Notes: generated from the letters alone by a model not told the origin. A DNA stretch of 11,844 nt from Cetobacterium sp. UBA6069 (GCA_002428805.1 DIXX01000059.1:5057-16900), one strand, 5' to 3'. Shown: positions 1 through 7,657, counted from the stretch's first letter. A program made the numbers and translations.

Positions 1-176
1 AAAGACTCGCCATCTATCAACATGTTATCAAATTCAGCATTTTTCAATCCCAAAACCAACTGACGTTCCTTATAACTCTCTAATATCTTCTCTTCTTTAG
101 TATTTTTCGGTATATAAGTAGCTGAAAATATAACTTGAGTCAATATAAGAAAATAAAACAAAAAAAATTTTCGCAT
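1..176 (-). CDS. Secreted/periplasmic protein, N-terminus only (possible substrate-binding-type sensor)
   Basis: Partial gene: 58 N-terminal residues are present and the rest lies beyond the left edge. The ATG is preceded by a strong GGGAGGATAA ribosome site. Residues 1-19 (MRKFFLFYFLILTQVIFSA) are a typical signal peptide, so the product is exported or membrane-anchored with an outside N-terminal domain. The segment at 36-46 (KERQLVLGLKN) resembles the first beta strand of bacterial family-3 solute-binding domains, which in many bacteria also form the sensor part of signalling proteins. That family call is a weak inference from a short stretch. The gene lies 76 bases downstream of the DUF2207 gene, in the same direction, with its own promoter. 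Confidence 0.6.
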   Translation of the reverse strand, partial: MRKFFLFYFLILTQVIFSATYIPKNTKEEKILESYKERQLVLGLKNAEFDNMLIDGES

Positions 177-207
177 TTATCCTCCCGCGCTTTCTTTAAT
201 GACTTTT

Positions 208-236
208 ATTATATCAAATTTTATAAAAGCGGTCAA
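208..236 (-). promoter_or_regulatory. Sigma-70 promoter of the left-edge gene
   Basis: Read on the minus strand: TTGACC (231-236), a 17-base spacer, then TATAAT (208-213) with an upstream TGA that makes an extended -10. It sits about 30 bases before the ATG at 176. No convincing terminator is seen between the DUF2207 stop and this promoter, so read-through from lemA may also reach the gene. Confidence 0.7.
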
Positions 237-252
237 TTAATAGCACTATTTT

Positions 253-1947
253 TTACCAGCTGCCACCGCCGCCTCCACCAGCTCCGCCACCTGAAGATCC
301 ACCTCTAGAAGAGGAACCTCCCCCTCCAAAGTTAGTTGGTGCTTTTGGCGATGAAAGCATATTATCATTTAAAGCTCCCATTGAATTATTTATACCTCTC
401 ATAAAAGATGCCATTACGAATGCATTTCCTATGTTACTACCTCCATACCACTCTGGTGCTGGGAGTTGAATATCTTTAAACTTATCTGACCAAACCTCAC
501 TCACACCCAACACTATTGTGTAAGGAAGTATGTTATAAAAATACCCTGGGTTTTCGTGGATTAACATCTCTAACTTTCTTTTCTCAGCGGTTTCTAAAAA
601 TCTTTTAAACCCTCTAATACGCCCGAGTATATCTCTACCATAGTCGGTTCTGCTCTTTATCTTACTGCTTATAGCTATCGTTATCAAAATAGATATAAAA
701 GCTAAAATAACAATTGATCCTAACTCTAATATATTCTGAATTTTGAAATAGTTCAGATATAAAATAGTAACAAATATTACTACAAAGATCGAAGCTCTTA
801 TAGAACTTCCAACTCTTAAAGATTTTGAACTATAAAGAGTTTTCTTACTCATAATTAAATCTATCTCTAAAACCTCTGCAGCTTTTTCTATATGTTTATA
901 AAATCTATTTTTTAAATTTGATACTCTAACTTTTCCTTCACTATTTTTAAAGCTCATAAGAGCTCTAAACATATAGCTTTCAAACTCTTTTTTAATATCA
1001 TCTCCAGATTTTAAAAACTCTATCTCAAAATCATCTTTCGAAAAAAATCCACTGCCTTTTATCTCGTTCAATTTTAAATAACCCTTATCAGCCCAATAAA
1101 AAATTAAACTCGTCATATCTTTGCTATGAATAACTCCATCTATATAATATCCTACCTCAGTTGGAGTCAAACTATCCGGTGGATAAAACTCTACCGTTGC
1201 AATAACCTCTTTCTTATCTCTAAACTTTTTCCAAACTACAAAAGCTATAGTTGGAATCGCTATATAGATTAGATAAAGTAAAGTTTTAAAAAGGTAAAAT
1301 ATACTTTTTTCTGCACTAAAATCAAAATATCCCTCTGGAAGTGGTAAAGCTATTGTCACACTCTCTTTAGCTCCTAAAGGTTGGACTGTATACCCAGAGA
1401 TTGTATTCCCTGAAACACTCCATTTTACACCTATATTATTCGTACTTCCTCTTACACCTGAGGTAAAATTAATTTTGCTAGCATCAAATGATTTTGGAAG
1501 AGTTATATTGAACTCTACTTTTTTTACAGTAGTATCCCAATCATTTCCAACTAAGTTATAATAAACCTCATCAAAATTAGACTCTCTATCCCATCCTAAG
1601 TTATGCTTAAATTTAATAAGGTAATTTTTTATTCCAGTTACATAAAGATTTGGATCTCCCATTCTCAAATAGATATAATCTCCCTCATCTTTAGCACTTG
1701 TCTTTACATTCGTTTCTATATCGCTAACCCTGATCTCTCTACCATTAAATTTTTCAGGAATAACTCTATATATACCCCTTCTCGGTTCTTTAAAATCTAC
1801 AGTTATATTCTCCTCTACCGTATATAGATTTTTCTCATCTATAGTTATATCTACTCGATAATTATCTATAATATACCCCGAATCCGCAACCAGATTAGTA
1901 GTTAAGGTAATTAAGAGTAGAAATAAACTAAAACTGTACCTTAACAT
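253..1947 (-). CDS. DUF2207 domain-containing membrane protein
   Basis: A 564-residue membrane protein, full length for the DUF2207 family, whose biochemical role is unknown. I chose the ATG at 1947 because it gives a signal peptide (MLRYSFSLFLLLITLTTNLVA) and has AGAGGAAAG seven bases upstream. The longer start at 1998 only adds a lysine-rich extension. After the signal comes an extracytoplasmic beta-rich domain (about 23-205), a membrane segment (about 215-238), a soluble domain (about 250-375), two adjacent membrane segments (about 384-402 and 407-427), and a conserved region (about 440-500) containing GFKRFLE and LPYTIVLGVSEVW. The last ~25 residues are almost only glycine and serine and end in GGSW, a hallmark of this family. 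It overlaps the lemA end by 20 bases, so the two are co-transcribed and probably translationally coupled. DUF2207 next to LemA is a common pairing. Confidence 0.9.
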   Translation of the reverse strand: MLRYSFSLFLLLITLTTNLVADSGYIIDNYRVDITIDEKNLYTVEENITVDFKEPRRGIYRVIPEKFNGREIRVSDIETNVKTSAKDEGDYIYLRMGDPNLYVTGIKNYLIKFKHNLGWDRESNFDEVYYNLVGNDWDTTVKKVEFNITLPKSFDASKINFTSGVRGSTNNIGVKWSVSGNTISGYTVQPLGAKESVTIALPLPEGYFDFSAEKSIFYLFKTLLYLIYIAIPTIAFVVWKKFRDKKEVIATVEFYPPDSLTPTEVGYYIDGVIHSKDMTSLIFYWADKGYLKLNEIKGSGFFSKDDFEIEFLKSGDDIKKEFESYMFRALMSFKNSEGKVRVSNLKNRFYKHIEKAAEVLEIDLIMSKKTLYSSKSLRVGSSIRASIFVVIFVTILYLNYFKIQNILELGSIVILAFISILITIAISSKIKSRTDYGRDILGRIRGFKRFLETAEKRKLEMLIHENPGYFYNILPYTIVLGVSEVWSDKFKDIQLPAPEWYGGSNIGNAFVMASFMRGINNSMGALNDNMLSSPKAPTNFGGGGSSSRGGSSGGGAGGGGGGSW

Positions 1948-2476
1948 TTTGTCTTTCCTCTTCTTCAACTTTAAAGAATGGATATTTTTTAAATCCAAAG
2001 TTATTTGCTACAATTAAACTTGGGAAAGTTTCACACATTGTATTATAAACTCTCACACTTCCATTATAATATTTTCTAGCTTGAAGAATATCCTCCTCAA
2101 TTTTTACTAATTCATCTTGAAGTTTCATAAAGTTTTGATTTGCTTTTAGCTCTGGATATGCCTCTGTTATAGAGAACAATCTTCCTAGAGCACCTGTAAT
2201 CATATTTTCGTTCTCTATTTTTTCCTCTGTTGTTGTGGCACTCATATATCTATTTCTAGCTGCTATAATTCTTTCTAGTGCTCCACCTTCGTAATCCTTA
2301 TATCCTTTTACTGTTTCAACTAAATTTGGAATTAGATCATATCTTTTCTTTAAATAAGCATCAATTGTTGAAAATGCTTCATCCACAAAGTTTCTCTCTT
2401 TTACAAGCTTATTATAAATCCCGATACCATAAGCTACTAATAATGCTAATAACACTAAAACAACTATTAAAATCAT
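1928..2476 (-). CDS. lemA: LemA family protein
   Basis: A 182-residue protein of standard LemA length. Residues 1-20 form one hydrophobic N-terminal anchor (MILIVVLVLLALLVAYGIGI). The rest is an alpha-helical bundle starting with YNKLVKERNFVDEAFSTIDA and the typical RYDLIPNLVETVKGY. The signature near the C-terminus, FPSLIVANNFGFKKYPFF, is clear. AGGAGG lies eight bases before the ATG. LemA proteins are membrane-anchored and widespread, but their molecular role is not established; they are often found beside glycine-rich-tailed membrane proteins, as here. First gene of a two-gene unit with the DUF2207 gene. Confidence 0.95.
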   Translation of the reverse strand: MILIVVLVLLALLVAYGIGIYNKLVKERNFVDEAFSTIDAYLKKRYDLIPNLVETVKGYKDYEGGALERIIAARNRYMSATTTEEKIENENMITGALGRLFSITEAYPELKANQNFMKLQDELVKIEEDILQARKYYNGSVRVYNTMCETFPSLIVANNFGFKKYPFFKVEEEERQNVKVQF

Positions 2477-2514
2477 ATAAATTCCTCCTATAAATCTTGA
2501 TTACTTCTTTGTCT

Positions 2515-2545
2515 ATTATACAATATATTGGCTAAAAATCCTCAA
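2515..2545 (-). promoter_or_regulatory. Probable promoter of lemA-DUF2207
   Basis: Minus strand TATAAT at 2515-2520, about 38 bases before the lemA ATG. The best -35 is TTGAGG at 2540-2545, with a 19-base spacer that is longer than ideal. The -35 overlaps the T-tract of the speE terminator, so the two signals share bases. Confidence 0.5.
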
Positions 2546-2577
2546 AAAAAGAGATGAAAGATTCCTCTTTCACCTCT
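2543..2577 (-). terminator. Intrinsic terminator of speDE
   Basis: On the minus strand an 11-base-pair stem (2567-2577 with 2550-2560, one G-T pair) and a 6-base loop are followed by a T run. It starts 20 bases after the speE stop. Confidence 0.85.
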
Positions 2578-2597
2578 AGTAAATATATAAATTTTAT

Positions 2598-3449
2598 TTA
2601 TTTTTCTAACTGCTTTTTTACATAATTTGGTAGTGCAAAAGCTGCCTTTTGAATATCTGTATTATAGTAGTTTGTTTCTAATCCTAAAGAGTTCCATGCA
2701 CTCTCATTACAATCTAAAGTTGGATCATACTTTTTAGAAGCAAAACCGAATAACCAATGCCCTGATGCATAAGTCGGTTGATGGAACTGATATACCTTTG
2801 CAATTGGGAAGATATTTTTTATCTTCTCATGAGCTTTTTTCATTTCAGCTGCATATCTCTCATAATAAGGTGATTCATGTTGATTAACTAAAATCCCATC
2901 CTCTTTCAAAACTCTAAAACAGTTCTTATAGAACTCAGTTGTAAACAGTCCCTCTCCAACAGAGATTGGGTCTGTTGAATCAACTAGAATAAGGTCGTAA
3001 GATTCACTTTCACACTCCTCGACAAATTTTAACCCATCATCAAAAATAAGAGTAACTCTTTTATCCTCTAACTTATCCGAAGTAAATGGTAGATATTTTT
3101 GAGACAATCTTACAACTCTCTCATCTATCTCAACCATATCGATTTTTTCGATAGAGTTATATCTTGTAAGCTCTCTTACAGTTCCTCCATCTCCTCCACC
3201 AATAACTAAAACCTTTTTTATATTAAGGTTTGTACACATAGGAACATGAGCTATCATCTCATGATATATAAACTCATCTTTCTCTGTTATCATAACCATT
3301 CCATCTAGTGTAAAAAATCTTCCATACTCATCCGATGTAAAGAAATCTATCTTTTGAAAAGGAGTTTCCTCTGAATATAGATGTTCTTTAACTTTTATTG
3401 AAAATTTTGTATTTTCTGACCATTTTTCTGTAAACCATAAATCTAGCAT
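2598..3449 (-). CDS. speE: Polyamine aminopropyltransferase (spermidine synthase)
   Basis: Transfers the aminopropyl group of decarboxylated S-adenosylmethionine to putrescine, giving spermidine and methylthioadenosine in the cytoplasm. The 283 residues match the short bacterial SpeE type. Visible motifs are the N-terminal WFTEKW, YHE at 62-64, the nucleotide-binding GGGDGG at 84-89, VEID at 106-109, DDG at 137-139, and the catalytic-loop VDSTDP at 156-161 with D157 and D160. It ends with the family's CNESAWNSLGLETNYYN region. It begins 3 bases after the speD stop, and its ribosome site (AGAGGAGGAG) lies within the last speD codons, which implies translational coupling. Cadaverine or another diamine as acceptor cannot be excluded from sequence alone. 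Confidence 0.97.
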   Translation of the reverse strand: MLDLWFTEKWSENTKFSIKVKEHLYSEETPFQKIDFFTSDEYGRFFTLDGMVMITEKDEFIYHEMIAHVPMCTNLNIKKVLVIGGGDGGTVRELTRYNSIEKIDMVEIDERVVRLSQKYLPFTSDKLEDKRVTLIFDDGLKFVEECESESYDLILVDSTDPISVGEGLFTTEFYKNCFRVLKEDGILVNQHESPYYERYAAEMKKAHEKIKNIFPIAKVYQFHQPTYASGHWLFGFASKKYDPTLDCNESAWNSLGLETNYYNTDIQKAAFALPNYVKKQLEK

Positions 3450-3452
3450 ATT

Positions 3453-3869
3453 TTACTCCTCCTCTGGTTTGAAGGTTATTTTCCCCAACTCTTTTGTAGA
3501 ATAGTTTCTAATCTTATCCACCATTCCTCTAGGCACCTCTATCGATTCACTTCTATCTGATTTAAATACATCCTCTAAGAATTTAAAGGCTGTCCATGGA
3601 TCTATTTTATCTCCACAAGTAAACACATCTACAGCTGCATACCCATACTCTGGCCATGTGTGTATAGCAAGATGTGATTCTGATATAATTACAGCCCCTG
3701 ATACTCCATATGGATTAAAGTGATGAAATACCGACTCCACTATTGTAGCATTTGCTTTTCTAGCTGCCTCATTCATGTGTTTATCTACAAGAACTGGGTC
3801 CTTTAGTATCTCCTCATCACAGTTGTAAAATTCAATTAATATGTGTCTTCCAAGTGTTTCTAATTTCAA
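3453..3869 (-). CDS. speD: S-adenosylmethionine decarboxylase proenzyme
   Basis: Makes decarboxylated S-adenosylmethionine, the aminopropyl donor for SpeE. The 138-residue proenzyme is of the short prokaryotic class. The segment SESHLAIHTWPEYGYAAVD (63-81) holds the self-cleavage site E64-S65, where the serine becomes the pyruvoyl cofactor. H70 and C85 (FTCGD) fit the known processing and catalytic positions with the expected spacing. The start is TTG: GGGAGG lies five bases upstream, an in-frame stop (TAA) occurs a little further upstream, and the first in-frame ATG (residue 31) would remove the first strand and helix. First gene of speDE. It has a leader of about 125 bases that contains a perfect inverted repeat. 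Confidence 0.96.
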   Translation of the reverse strand: MKLETLGRHILIEFYNCDEEILKDPVLVDKHMNEAARKANATIVESVFHHFNPYGVSGAVIISESHLAIHTWPEYGYAAVDVFTCGDKIDPWTAFKFLEDVFKSDRSESIEVPRGMVDKIRNYSTKELGKITFKPEEE

Positions 3870-3941
3870 TTTTTCCTCCCAAATTTCAGTTTCTTAACAA
3901 AGTTTTTACATTGTTTTAACAAAAAATTAAATTAAATTCTT

Positions 3942-3990
3942 AAAATATTAAACTTTTGTTTAAAAAAATATATTTGAAGTTTAATATTTT
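3942..3990. repeat. 14-bp perfect inverted repeat in the speD leader (candidate operator or hairpin)
   Basis: AAAATATTAAACTT at 3942-3955 is exactly complementary to AAGTTTAATATTTT at 3977-3990, with a 21-base spacer. It starts about six bases after the predicted speD transcription start. A related half-site (TTTTGAACTTTA) continues to 3998. It could bind a dimeric regulator such as the adjacent HTH-cupin protein, or form an mRNA hairpin. It has no T-tract arrangement typical of a terminator. Confidence 0.6.
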
Positions 3991-4002
3991 GAACTTTATA
4001 CT

Positions 4003-4031
4003 ATGATATTAAATTTTAATGTTTTTGTCAA
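4003..4031 (-). promoter_or_regulatory. Sigma-70 promoter of speDE
   Basis: Minus strand TTGACA (4026-4031), a 17-base spacer and TATCAT (4003-4008). The -35 is consensus. Predicted transcription start is near 3996. The -35 abuts the -35 of the divergent regulator promoter, so polymerases or regulators at the two promoters probably interfere. Confidence 0.8.
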
Positions 4032-4060
4032 TTGCTTTTTTTTAGAAAAGAGAATATACT
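4032..4060 (+). promoter_or_regulatory. Promoter of the HTH-cupin regulator
   Basis: TTGCTT (4032-4037), a 17-base spacer and TATACT (4055-4060), about 33 bases before the ATG. A second possible -10, TATAAT at 4060-4065, has no fitting -35. Confidence 0.6.
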
Positions 4061-4093
4061 ATAATTATCGATAATTTAAGGAGAGATATCTAT

Positions 4094-4633
4094 ATGGAAA
4101 TCGGAAAAAAATTAAAAAGACTAAGACAAGAGAAATATCTTACTCAAGATGAGCTAGCTAGTCGTTGTGAACTTTCGAAAGGGTTTATATCTCAAGTAGA
4201 AAGAGATTTAACATCTCCATCTATAGCAAATTTAGGAGATATTCTTGAGGGTCTTGGAACAAATTTAAAAGATTTCTTTAGTGATGATGGTGAAGAAAAA
4301 ATCGTCTTTGATGAAAATGATGCTTTTGAAGTCATTGATTCAAAATTAAAGTATAAAGTTGAATGGATTATTCCTAATGCTCAAAAAAATCAGATGGAGC
4401 CTATTCTTCTGACAATTGAAGAGGGTGGAAGATATAAAGAGGAGATAGCTCACGATGGTCAAGAGTTTGGATATATTCTAGAGGGAGAGATTAATATCCA
4501 TTTAGGAGACAAAATTTTTAGAGCTAAAAAAGGAGAATCTTTCTATTATAGCTCTGGTAAAAACCACTATCTTTCTAATTCTGGAAAGAGTATCGCTAAA
4601 GTTCTTTGGGTTTCAAATCCCCCGTCATTCTAA
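4094..4633 (+). CDS. XRE-family HTH regulator with cupin domain (PuuR-like)
   Basis: A 179-residue cytoplasmic DNA-binding protein. Residues 4-60 are an XRE/Cro-type helix-turn-helix (GKKLKRLRQEKYLTQDELA, then LSKGFISQVERD as recognition helix, then PSIANLGDILEGL). Residues 105-175 form a cupin_2 barrel with H120, E124 and H158 in the usual ligand positions (HDGQEFGYILEGE, KNHYLSN). The architecture and length match the PuuR/HipB-cupin group, several of which sense polyamines or amino compounds. It lies divergent from speDE, which supports a role as polyamine-responsive regulator of that operon; this is inferred. GGAGAG precedes the ATG by nine bases. Single-gene unit closed by a strong terminator. 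Confidence 0.9.
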   Translation: MEIGKKLKRLRQEKYLTQDELASRCELSKGFISQVERDLTSPSIANLGDILEGLGTNLKDFFSDDGEEKIVFDENDAFEVIDSKLKYKVEWIIPNAQKNQMEPILLTIEEGGRYKEEIAHDGQEFGYILEGEINIHLGDKIFRAKKGESFYYSSGKNHYLSNSGKSIAKVLWVSNPPSF

Positions 4634-4662
4634 AAGGTATAGATTTTTCTATACCTTTTTTT
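4632..4662 (+). terminator. Intrinsic terminator of the HTH-cupin gene
   Basis: A 12-base-pair perfect stem (4632-4643 with 4648-4659) with a TTTT loop and a T run to 4662. The stop codon of the gene forms part of the stem. Confidence 0.92.
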
Positions 4663-4729
4663 AGTTGCTTAATATGAACTTTTTTACCCCTTTTTACTCA
4701 TTTTTTATGAAATTATTCATATTTTCTAG

Positions 4730-4757
4730 TTTAACTTTTTATGTTACTATGTATAAG
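4730..4757 (+). promoter_or_regulatory. Tentative promoter of the first Mga-like regulator
   Basis: Two readings are possible: TTTAAC (4730-4735) with a 16-base spacer and TATAAG (4752-4757), or an extended -10 TGTTACTAT (4742-4750) with a poor -35. Upstream, T-tracts recur every 10-11 bases from 4680 to 4725, which may bend the DNA or bind the polymerase alpha subunit. Confidence 0.4.
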
Positions 4758-4790
4758 TACTAGTATTACTAAAAAGGGGGAAGGAATACT

Positions 4791-6182
4791 ATGAATTCTA
4801 CAAATGTAAATATTTTAAAGCTTTTGTCGCAAGGAAGCTTTTCAACTGACTTGCTTGCTCTTTATGTCAATGTCGAAAGAAACTCTATTCAAAAAAATAT
4901 CGTTCAGATAAACGAATTTTTAAAAGACAACTGCTTAAATCAGATTGAAGTTAAAAATTCAGAGATTCATTTAACTTTAAACAGAACACAATGGGAAACT
5001 ATATTTTCCCGCAAAGATTTCATCACATCTGATGAGATTTTAGATTATCTCTTTATAAAATTTATACACAATAAATTTATAAATTTAGAAGTTGAAAAAG
5101 AGATCCTAGATCTTTCTAGAAGTTCTATTGTTAGATATTTTAAAGAGATAAAAAAGATTTTAGATGCATCAGAAACAACTTATAACTATCAAAGTGGAAA
5201 AGGAGTTAGAGTCACTCATATATCTGATGAGTGTAAGTCTATTTTTTGTAAAAAACTTATTAAATTTTTTATAAACGGAGATTTCACTCTAAAAAAAGAT
5301 ACTCTTCTTGCTCATGTATTAAATGAATATAATTTCATAACTTTATTTGAAAAATTATATGTCATTTTAAAGAGAAGTGGAGTTTCTAGTACAAACTTTA
5401 TCATCTCTTTTCTATCAACACTTTTCGTATTAAGTAAAAGTGCTGGTGTTTTTAATTTAGAGGTTGATGAGATAGATTATAGCCAACATAGTAGTTTGAA
5501 AAAATTTATAAAAACTATTATGAGTGGATATAGTGATGAGTATGTTGATCAGTTGTTCTTTTTCATTGTAAATATTAAAAGTAATAAATCTTTCTTTGAA
5601 AAAGAGATTGGATATAAGGGGAGTACACTTGTAAATAAAATCAAAGAAAAACTTAATTTTTCTAATTTAGATTTAGATTTAGAATGTATTCTTTTGAGAA
5701 AAATTTGTATCTCATTCTTTAAATATGATAATCAAATACTTAAAGTTAAAAATATTCCAATTAATAAATCCGACGAAAAATTGATAGTTGTTTTGGATCG
5801 TATTTTAACAGAGTTAGACTTTAAGTTGTTTTTCCACGACAAGATATCAATTGTCAGTATTTTAAAGAAAATTATTATAGAGCATAACAAAAATCTTGTT
5901 AAAGATGTTCTTTTATTATTTAATGAGATTACTATTAGTGATGACCATTATTTAAAAAATAATTTAAGATTAAAAGCACCTGATATCAATTTTCACATTG
6001 AACCTGCGTTTCTTTATAAGCTAAATACGAGTATAAATAATACTAAATACAATCTGGTTTTGAGTGATGAAAGTTATACTTATCAAAATATTAAATTATT
6101 AAATTCATATAACTATCTGAACATACTTAATCTTGTTGATAACCATATTTTAGAAGAGGTTTTAAAAAGTCTTAACCTTTAA
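4791..6182 (+). CDS. Mga/PRD-like transcriptional regulator, paralogue 1
   Basis: A 463-residue protein that I read as a multi-domain DNA-binding regulator. Residues about 6-45 form a first winged-helix motif (NILKLLSQ...VERNSIQKNIVQINEFL). Residues about 83-145 form a second HTH of Mga type (YLFIKFIHNKFINLEVEKEI, then LDLSRSSIVRYFKEIKKIL, then SGKGVRV). A long helical, PRD-like middle follows, then a C-terminal alpha/beta segment (about 370-425: KDVLLLFNE...YNLVLSDE) shaped like a PTS EIIB domain but without its phosphorylatable cysteine. It aligns without gaps over the N-terminal ~160 residues with the gene at 8581 (shared EKEILDLSRS). AAGGAA precedes the ATG. No PTS or transporter gene is adjacent, so the signal and targets are unknown. 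It is not a BglG antiterminator, since no RNA-binding domain is visible. Confidence 0.75.
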   Translation: MNSTNVNILKLLSQGSFSTDLLALYVNVERNSIQKNIVQINEFLKDNCLNQIEVKNSEIHLTLNRTQWETIFSRKDFITSDEILDYLFIKFIHNKFINLEVEKEILDLSRSSIVRYFKEIKKILDASETTYNYQSGKGVRVTHISDECKSIFCKKLIKFFINGDFTLKKDTLLAHVLNEYNFITLFEKLYVILKRSGVSSTNFIISFLSTLFVLSKSAGVFNLEVDEIDYSQHSSLKKFIKTIMSGYSDEYVDQLFFFIVNIKSNKSFFEKEIGYKGSTLVNKIKEKLNFSNLDLDLECILLRKICISFFKYDNQILKVKNIPINKSDEKLIVVLDRILTELDFKLFFHDKISIVSILKKIIIEHNKNLVKDVLLLFNEITISDDHYLKNNLRLKAPDINFHIEPAFLYKLNTSINNTKYNLVLSDESYTYQNIKLLNSYNYLNILNLVDNHILEEVLKSLNL

Positions 6183-6196
6183 GTTAAGACTTTTTT
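6165..6196 (+). terminator. Intrinsic terminator of paralogue 1
   Basis: A 12-base-pair perfect stem (6165-6176 with 6183-6194) whose 6-base loop holds the stop codon, followed by a T run to 6196. The hairpin forms from the last coding codons. Confidence 0.9.
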
Positions 6197-6223
6197 GATT
6201 TACTACTTTTTTCATGGTATAAT
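6195..6223 (+). promoter_or_regulatory. Sigma-70 promoter of paralogue 2
   Basis: TTGATT (6195-6200), a 17-base spacer and TATAAT (6218-6223) with TGG just upstream (extended -10). Its -35 overlaps the T-tract of the preceding terminator, so the second regulator starts its own transcript. Confidence 0.8.
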
Positions 6224-6262
6224 ATTCACCAACCATATTATATTTTAAAGGGGCCGTTTCAT

Positions 6263-7654
6263 ATGAAAATAAATATTAATACGAACCACATAAGAATCTG
6301 TAAATTATTGGGTTATACTTCATATAAAACAACAGATTTCATCTCTCAATTTTTAAAAATGCACAAACAAAATGTTAATCTTTATATAAAACAAATCTAC
6401 TCTTTTACAGATTCAATAGAATCTAAAGTGACTATACAGAATATGATTAATAGCATTAACGAAAATAAAGGAATTCTTGAGCTTTTAAAAAAAGAGCAGT
6501 CTTTTACAAAGGAAAATAGAATTTTTTATATAATCTTAATTCTTTTAAGAGATCGATATTTGAACTTAAACAATCTTTCAAATCTATTAGGGGTTTCTAG
6601 AAGAATCCTTGGAAGTGATTTGACTTTAGCTAAAGAGGCACTCGCTGTATACAATCTTGAGATCAGTAGTTCTAACGCAAAAGGTATTTCAATAGCAGGA
6701 AATGAAAAAGATATAAAGTTAGCAAGCTTATCCTACCTTTACAAACTTTTTATAGAGTTTGATGAGCTACCATCTCTTATAACAAGTGATTATAGTAATT
6801 TCTTTAAAGATTCATTTCGAATAAAATTAAAGAAAGATTTAGATATTTTTATAAGTGAATACCAATTTGACTATTTTTCACAAAACAAAAAACTTCTAAA
6901 AGCTTTCTTTATAGTATATGGAAATGTTGATCATGAGAATGAAAAGACTATTGACTCTCTCAGTTTTAGTCAATTTAAAAGATATTTTGAAGGTATTGTT
7001 AACGAATCAAAATTAAACTCACTCTATAATTTTTTACAGGTATCTTTCCTGGGAAAAATACTTTTAAAAAATATAGATATTTTTATACCTACATTAAAGT
7101 TTTGCAATGGCTCATTAAAAAATGAGGATTTGATTCTTTCTAAAGAGGTAAATACAGTAAAAGCTTTAGTTTTCAAAAATCTTTCAATACTTATAAATAA
7201 AACAAATTTCTTAGAAAAACTTATACATAAACTTAGCTTATCAAGAAGAAATAGTTTAATTTTACCGATTTGTGATTTAGAGTTTCTAAAATTTAATCTA
7301 ACTGAGAATGAAAAATTGAAATGTCTTCACCTTTTCTTTACCTTAAGAAAGATATATGCGAATATTCAATTTTCAAATGTTATTTTTTTATATATTTGGA
7401 GCTCACATGAGAATCATATGAATAGTGTTAAAAATACTATTGTTGTTTTTGATTCTATACCACAATTTCTTTTTCCAATTATAAAAAATAGACTTCTTTT
7501 AAAAGAAAACATGAATATCTTAGAGTTTATAAAACCATATGAAGTGGATAAGTATCTATCGAACTCTGATACGGATTGTGTTATTACTTTTGAAGATTTA
7601 AATTCAAAATATAAGTATCCATTTATAAAAACGTATAAACTTCCAATTTTATAA
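6263..7654 (+). CDS. Mga/PRD-like transcriptional regulator, paralogue 2 (divergent)
   Basis: A 463-residue regulator with the same plan as the genes on either side but much more diverged in sequence. A first HTH lies at about 9-46. A second Mga-type HTH lies at about 86-145 (YIILILLRDRYLNLNNLSNLLGVSRRILGSDL, ending in the AKGISIAG turn). A helical middle and a short C-terminal alpha/beta segment from about 391 (NTIVVFDSIP...TDCVITFEDL) follow. The last segment has the strand-helix-strand pattern of an EIIB-like domain without a candidate active-site cysteine in the first loop. AAAGGGG lies about ten bases before the ATG. It is monocistronic, with its own promoter and terminator. Function is unrecognised beyond being a probable DNA-binding regulator, and the target genes are unknown. 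Confidence 0.7.
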   Translation: MKININTNHIRICKLLGYTSYKTTDFISQFLKMHKQNVNLYIKQIYSFTDSIESKVTIQNMINSINENKGILELLKKEQSFTKENRIFYIILILLRDRYLNLNNLSNLLGVSRRILGSDLTLAKEALAVYNLEISSSNAKGISIAGNEKDIKLASLSYLYKLFIEFDELPSLITSDYSNFFKDSFRIKLKKDLDIFISEYQFDYFSQNKKLLKAFFIVYGNVDHENEKTIDSLSFSQFKRYFEGIVNESKLNSLYNFLQVSFLGKILLKNIDIFIPTLKFCNGSLKNEDLILSKEVNTVKALVFKNLSILINKTNFLEKLIHKLSLSRRNSLILPICDLEFLKFNLTENEKLKCLHLFFTLRKIYANIQFSNVIFLYIWSSHENHMNSVKNTIVVFDSIPQFLFPIIKNRLLLKENMNILEFIKPYEVDKYLSNSDTDCVITFEDLNSKYKYPFIKTYKLPIL

Positions 7655-7657
7655 AAT

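Noticed and set aside
1948..1998. Longer N-terminus of the DUF2207 protein starting at 1998
   Set aside because: It adds 17 mostly charged residues before a good signal peptide, and the start at 1947 has its own ribosome site.
1603..2493. Plus-strand reading frames at 1603-1827 and 2278-2493
   Set aside because: They lie antisense inside the DUF2207 and lemA genes, have no ribosome site and encode low-complexity sequence.
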